A stretch of 35,535 nucleotides of DNA from Clostridiales bacterium. Its GTDB lineage: Bacteria; Bacillota; Clostridia; Oscillospirales; CAG-272. Of the stretch, positions 31,870 to 35,535 are shown one piece after another (position 1 is the stretch's first letter; each line of letters begins with the position of its first letter). The position numbers and the translations under genes are program-made. Below the pieces are notes generated by a model. That model ran no database searches. It was not told the DNA's origin and saw only the letters and a program-made list of their open reading frames with translations. The stretch covers positions 1-35,535 of the forward strand of contig CAKJZF010000017.1 in NCBI GenBank assembly GCA_918290775.1, read 5' to 3'.

Positions 31870-33162
31870 TTACGCTTTGATAACCGCCTGTTCTTTCACG
31901 AGGTCCATAGCCTTCTTGACCTTCATGTCCTCGGCGATTGATTCCTCGGGAACCATTTCGCGCACCTTGTCAGGTTCCATCTGATAGGAGTCGGCGATGC
32001 GCTTGATCTCCTCGTCAATGTCCTTCTTGGTGACCTTGATCTTCTCGAGTTTTGCGATTTTTTCAAGCGCCAAACGGAGTTTGACCTGCTTTTCCGCTTG
32101 CGGGCGGAGCTGCTCGCGGAGCTTTTCAACGGTCATGCCGGTGTATTTGAAGTAGGTGTCGAGATCCAATCCCTGCATCCGCAGACGATTTTCATAGTCG
32201 CGAACGAAGTTGTCGGTTTCTGTGACGAACATCGCCTCGGGAATATCTGCTTTCAGCTTTTCAATCAGCGAATCGAGAATTTGCTCTTCAAATTTGTTGT
32301 CCGCCTCGGTCTCATGTCTCTTTTCGATTTTTGCCTTGACGTCGGCGCGATATTCATCCATCGTGTCAAATTCGGAAACATCCTTGGCAAAATCGTCGTC
32401 CAGCTCGGGAAGTTCGATATGGCGGATCTTATGGATCACGGTTTTGAACACGGCGGCTTTGCCGGCAAGTTCTTTTGCGTGATAGTCCTCAGGGAAGGTG
32501 ACGTTGACGTCAAATTCTTCCTCCGGCTTATGCCCCGCAACCTGCTCTTCAAAGCCGGGAATAAAACTGCCGGATCCGAGCTTAAGCGGATAATCGCTTC
32601 CTTTTCCGCCGTCGAAGGGAACACCGTCAACCGAGCCCTCGTAGTCGATGTTGCAGATGTCGCCCATCACGCTGTTTCCGTCGGTGACTTCGGTCTCGCG
32701 GGCATTTCTTTCGCGCACCGTGTTGATTTCCGTTTCAATTTCCTCGTCGGTCACGGGCGCAACCGTCTTTTCCGCCTCAATTCCGATGTAACCCTCGATC
32801 TTGACGTCGGGTTTTACGGAAACCTTCGCTGAGAAAACCACGCCGTTTTCGGCATCGTCCACGGATACTACGTCAAAGTCGGGGTTGCCGACAACCTGCA
32901 GCTTGCTTGCCTTCAAAGCGTCTTCCCAAGCGGCGGGAAGGACTTCGTTAAAAGCGTCCTCATAGAAAAATCCCTTCCCGTACAGTTTCTCGATCACCGA
33001 CCGGGGCGCTTTACCGCGGCGGAAGCCGGGGATGTTGATTTTGGCGACCTGCTTGTGGTAGGCGTTTGACACCGCTTTTGCAAAGGTCTCCTTGTCAACC
33101 GAGAATTCCAAGGTATAGGAATTCTTTTCGGATTTGGATTTTTCCGATTTCAACAGACTCAT
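31870..33162 (-). CDS. tig: Trigger factor
   Basis: Ribosome-bound chaperone of 430 residues. The N-terminal domain carries the ribosome-docking signature (NIPGFRRGKAPRSVIEKLYG), followed by an FKBP-type prolyl isomerase domain (about 150-240; VMGDICNIDYEGSVDG, LGSGSFIPGFEEQVAG) and a helical C-terminal chaperone domain. GGAGG lies 8 nt before ATG 33162; a TTG at 33177 inside that site is rejected. The order tig-clpP-clpX is conserved in many bacteria. Confidence 0.97.
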   Translation of the reverse strand: MSLLKSEKSKSEKNSYTLEFSVDKETFAKAVSNAYHKQVAKINIPGFRRGKAPRSVIEKLYGKGFFYEDAFNEVLPAAWEDALKASKLQVVGNPDFDVVSVDDAENGVVFSAKVSVKPDVKIEGYIGIEAEKTVAPVTDEEIETEINTVRERNARETEVTDGNSVMGDICNIDYEGSVDGVPFDGGKGSDYPLKLGSGSFIPGFEEQVAGHKPEEEFDVNVTFPEDYHAKELAGKAAVFKTVIHKIRHIELPELDDDFAKDVSEFDTMDEYRADVKAKIEKRHETEADNKFEEQILDSLIEKLKADIPEAMFVTETDNFVRDYENRLRMQGLDLDTYFKYTGMTVEKLREQLRPQAEKQVKLRLALEKIAKLEKIKVTKKDIDEEIKRIADSYQMEPDKVREMVPEESIAEDMKVKKAMDLVKEQAVIKA

Positions 33163-33199
33163 TTTTACATCCTCCAAAAGTATAATGCATACAAACTAT

Positions 33200-33228
33200 A
33201 TTTTACCTTTTTTTCGCTCGTTTGTCAA
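33200..33228 (-). promoter_or_regulatory. SigA-type promoter for tig
   Basis: Minus strand: TTGACA (33223-33228), 17-bp spacer, TAAAAT (33200-33205), about 38 bp before the tig ATG. I see no CIRCE or CtsR operator nearby. Confidence 0.8.
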
Positions 33229-33281
33229 TCCTTTTTTGCGAAAAAAACAGAACGGTTTTTCAAATTTTCGGCGTTTTTCGG

Positions 33282-34004
33282 TCAGAAAACGCGCAAAGGG
33301 GTAAAATGAAGATAATCGGCGGCGCAAATGACGAAGTCGATTTCCTCAAAGCGCGTTTTCGGCGGGGCGTAATACGCGCCGTGAATATGACCGAAATAGC
33401 AGGTTGAAACCTCGAATTCATGCAGAACATCTACAATCTCGCGGCAAATGAAATTTCCCCAAACCGGCGGAAAATGCAGGAACGGAATGATCTGCAGTCC
33501 GCGCCCGTCCGCGTCCCGCAGACGAACTGCCTCGCCGAGACTCATGCGCAGACGAATCACCTCGCGGTTGACGATTTTTGCGTAGTCAACCTCATCCTTG
33601 GTGTTTTGCTGGGATTCCTCTGTGAACCAGCCGCGCGTCCCGCAGACCACGCACCGATCGGTCAGGTAGGCGTTGTTGTACAGGATATGCAAGGAATCGA
33701 ACCCGTGTGCATTCCAGAAAGAGGTTACTTTGGAGTTGGTGGAAAACCAAAAATCGTGATTTCCTTTTCCGATCAGCTTTATCCCGTTCAGTTCATGAAG
33801 ATAGCGGAAGTCGTCGACGGAATCCTCCAGCCTGAGGCTCCACGAAATGTCACCCGGCAAAACGACCGTATCCTCCGGCGTAACAACGGAATTCCAACCG
33901 TTGCGGAGCTTTTCCATGTGATCCTTCCAGCGTGCGCCGAAAACTTCCATGGATTTGGAGCGATCGGAGGAAAGATGCAGATCCGCGATCACATAAAGCG
34001 ACAT
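33282..34004 (-). CDS. Calcineurin-like metallophosphoesterase
   Basis: 240-residue cytosolic phosphoesterase with all core motifs: IADLHLS (Asp8, His10), LPGDISW, GKGNHDFW, and the C-terminal FGHIHG; FLHFPPVW supplies another metal-ligand His. Similar single-domain proteins hydrolyse phosphodiesters or monoesters, substrate unknown. AAAGGAG lies 10 nt before ATG 34004. It lies 119 bp upstream of the tig start in the same direction but tig has its own promoter. Confidence 0.9.
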   Translation of the reverse strand: MSLYVIADLHLSSDRSKSMEVFGARWKDHMEKLRNGWNSVVTPEDTVVLPGDISWSLRLEDSVDDFRYLHELNGIKLIGKGNHDFWFSTNSKVTSFWNAHGFDSLHILYNNAYLTDRCVVCGTRGWFTEESQQNTKDEVDYAKIVNREVIRLRMSLGEAVRLRDADGRGLQIIPFLHFPPVWGNFICREIVDVLHEFEVSTCYFGHIHGAYYAPPKTRFEEIDFVICAADYLHFTPLRVF

Positions 34005-34111
34005 TTTCGGAATTCTCCTTTCATCAGTGAATGAAACGCGATGCGGCGGGGAATGATGAGGATGAGGGCACTGCCTTCAACAACAGATCAAGAGCAAGGG
34101 AGAGAGAAAAC

Positions 34112-34303
34112 ATGGAACCGTATCAGAACCGGCAGGACAAGAAGCATTGCAAGATCGAAGGGATCCGCTGCAACGTCGAAAATTGCTATTACCACAATGA
34201 CAAGACCGATTGCACCGCACATGAAATTTCGGTCGGCCCCGACTGTGCGCATTGCTCGGACGACACCGTTTGCTCCACCTTCAAGCCGAAGGATCAGCAA
34301 TGA
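34112..34303 (+). CDS. DUF1540 small Cys-rich protein
   Basis: 63 residues with a spaced-Cys pattern (IRCNVENCYYHNDKTDCTAH, CAHCSDDTVCSTF), the DUF1540 motif common in clostridia and often present as tandem or single copies. The Cys residues probably bind a metal; no function is established. GGGAGAG lies 7-8 nt before ATG 34112; the in-frame ATG at 34031 has no ribosome site. It is divergent from the phosphoesterase gene, and I see no clear promoter in the 107 bp between. Confidence 0.82.
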   Translation: MEPYQNRQDKKHCKIEGIRCNVENCYYHNDKTDCTAHEISVGPDCAHCSDDTVCSTFKPKDQQ

Positions 34304-34309
34304 TTTTCC

Positions 34310-34355
34310 GGAAAAGGGCGGCACTGCCACGGCGGTGCCGCCCTTTTCCTTTTTT
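34310..34355 (+). terminator. Terminator after the DUF1540 gene
   Basis: ggaaaagggcggcac (34310-34324) pairs with gtgccgcccttttcc (34335-34349), 15-bp stem and 10-nt loop, then six T (34350-34355). Confidence 0.93.
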
Positions 34356-34391
34356 ACGGTACTTTTCGCATTTTTACGGTACTTTGCGGCA
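34351..34391. repeat. Two-copy tandem repeat of about 20 bp
   Basis: tttttacggtacttttcgca (34351-34370) is followed by a near-identical copy (34371-34391); the first 15 bases are exact. It overlaps the T-tract of the terminator and ends at the thrC stop. Confidence 0.75.
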
Positions 34392-35535
34392 TTATTCGGC
34401 AAAATTCAGAACTTGATCTGCCATTTCCTCGCGGTTGCAAATCTCACGGAAACGGATCTCGCGAGCGGCAAGTCCCGCCAGCGGATAAGGAATCTGCGTG
34501 CCGGTCAGTGCCGCAAGCTCGTCCAGCGCTTCGAGGTCTCCGGACGGTTCCTTCCCGGAAATGGCGCGATAGACGTGATTTGCAAATTTATAGGGGCTTG
34601 CCGTGGAATCTGTGACCAGCGGAAGCCTGTCGTCGGTGTCGGCGAGATACTGCTCTGCGGCGGCAAGAGCCACTGCCGTATGGGTGTCGCAGAGATAGCC
34701 GTCCCGTTTCCAGAAGCGGCAGATGGTTTCCGACGTTTGGTCTTCATCGGCACAGTAACCGACAAAGTCCTTCCGAATCTCGGCGAGAACGTCAGCGTCA
34801 ACGGCGTAACGCCCCGTTTCGCGGAGCTGTTTCATGTAGGAAACCGTTTTTTCCGATCCTGCCGCAAACCAAAGCAGACGCTCCAGATTGCTCGAAATCA
34901 GAATATCCATGGAAGGGGACATGGTCAGGTGGAAACGGCGGTTTCGGTCGTAAACACCCGTCGCGAGGAAGTCGGTCAGAATGTTGTTGGAGTTGGAGGC
35001 GCAGATCAGCCGACCGATCGGCAACCCCATGCGCTTTGCAAGGTAGGCGGCAAAGATATTGCCGAAATTTCCTGTCGGAACGCAGACGTTGAACGCTTCG
35101 CCCGGCTTGCGTTTGCCGGTGTTCAGAAGATCGCAATAGGCGGATACATAGTAGACGATCTGCGGCGCAAGACGTCCCCAGTTGATGGAGTTTGCGCTGG
35201 AGAGAAAATACCCTTTTCGGTCAAGCGTTTCCGCGATGTCCGCATTCCCGAAGATTTCCTTTACGCCGTTTTGCGCGTCGTCGAAATTGCCTCGAATGGC
35301 ACGAACGGCAACGTTGTCGCCGCACTGCGTTGCCATTTGCAGTTTTTGAACGCGGCTGACGCCATCCACAGGGTAAAATACCATCATTTTGATTTGCGGA
35401 ATGTCACGGTAGCCTTCCAAGGCGGCTTTTCCGGTGTCCCCGGAGGTTGCGACAAGGATCAGCGCGGTGCGTTTTTCGCCGGTTTTGACGAGCGCACGGG
35501 AGAGCAAACGGGGCATGATCTGCAATGCCATATCC
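34392..35535 (-). CDS. thrC: Threonine synthase, 5' end outside the window
   Basis: PLP-dependent enzyme converting O-phosphohomoserine to threonine. About 380 C-terminal residues are present, reading into the window edge; the full family length is near 490-500, so about 110 residues are missing. The frame reads D-M-A-L-Q-I at the edge, matching the end of the PLP-lysine motif F-K-D-M-A-L-Q. Further signatures are VATSGDTGKAALEGY, VCVPTGNFGNIFAAYLAKRMGLP and ASNSNNIL. The ATG at 35531 is internal, not the start. Confidence 0.95.
   Translation of the reverse strand, partial: DMALQIMPRLLSRALVKTGEKRTALILVATSGDTGKAALEGYRDIPQIKMMVFYPVDGVSRVQKLQMATQCGDNVAVRAIRGNFDDAQNGVKEIFGNADIAETLDRKGYFLSSANSINWGRLAPQIVYYVSAYCDLLNTGKRKPGEAFNVCVPTGNFGNIFAAYLAKRMGLPIGRLICASNSNNILTDFLATGVYDRNRRFHLTMSPSMDILISSNLERLLWFAAGSEKTVSYMKQLRETGRYAVDADVLAEIRKDFVGYCADEDQTSETICRFWKRDGYLCDTHTAVALAAAEQYLADTDDRLPLVTDSTASPYKFANHVYRAISGKEPSGDLEALDELAALTGTQIPYPLAGLAAREIRFREICNREEMADQVLNFAE

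Noticed and set aside
1-35535. CRISPR arrays, tRNA or rRNA genes, transposases, prophage genes
   Set aside because: No repeat-spacer pattern, no tRNA T-arm signatures and no recognisable mobile-element proteins were found by reading.

Overview
This window looks like a chromosomal segment from an endospore-forming member of the Clostridia, most like an uncultured gut Oscillospiraceae/Christensenellales-type bacterium. The evidence is three sporulation genes (spoIVA, gpr, a spoIIP homologue), AGGAGG-type ribosome binding sites, TTGACA/TATAAT promoters with 16-18 bp spacers, a T-box ahead of pheST, the tig-clpP-clpX cluster, and a GC content that I judge by eye to be near 50%. The assignment is an inference; no rRNA or tRNA gene is present. 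I see no prophage, transposase or CRISPR array.

Layout. 1-160: perfect palindrome beside a HAD phosphatase gene (-). 1203-3731 (+): lipid kinase, plsC-like acyltransferase and PHP phosphatase, probably one operon. 3838-5444 (-): a secreted GLUG-repeat protein followed by an overlapping 49-residue ORF too short for most gene callers. 5718-8983 (+): stand-alone EVE/PUA-like protein, rhamnulokinase, divergent PRPP synthetase. 9047-9838 (-): AraC-type regulator, divergent from trkA-trkH (10048-12883, +). 12934-13308 (-): small protein resembling a lone pre-ATP-grasp domain. 13471-14058 (+): GNAT acetyltransferase. 14117-15556 (-): uracil permease with a leader of about 205 nt. 15955-19305 (+): spoIVA, a DUF5662-like gene and a membrane-linked XRE regulator. 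19368-22802 (-): pheT/pheS behind a T-box. 23218-25395 (-): peptide-binding lipoprotein with no permease genes beside it. 25576-29679 (+): gpr, spoIIP homologue, S24/HTH repressor, Cys-rich protein with a possible sporulation promoter. 29789-33162 (-): clpX, clpP, tig. 33282-34004 (-): metallophosphoesterase. 34112-34303 (+): DUF1540 protein. 34392 to the window edge (-): threonine synthase, cut off.

Most genes are housekeeping. The parts most worth a second look are: (i) the SpoIIP homologue in the normal gpr-spoIIP position, in which the expected catalytic/metal-binding His and Glu residues are all substituted while the rest of the fold is retained; (ii) the unannotated 49-residue ORF coupled to the secreted GLUG protein; (iii) the lone EVE-like domain; (iv) the uncharacterised Cys-rich protein behind a sigma-E-like promoter; (v) the uracil permease leader with mutually exclusive pairings that fits no riboswitch I know. 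Start codons were chosen from Shine-Dalgarno position, and for several genes they lie downstream of the longest possible ORF start.
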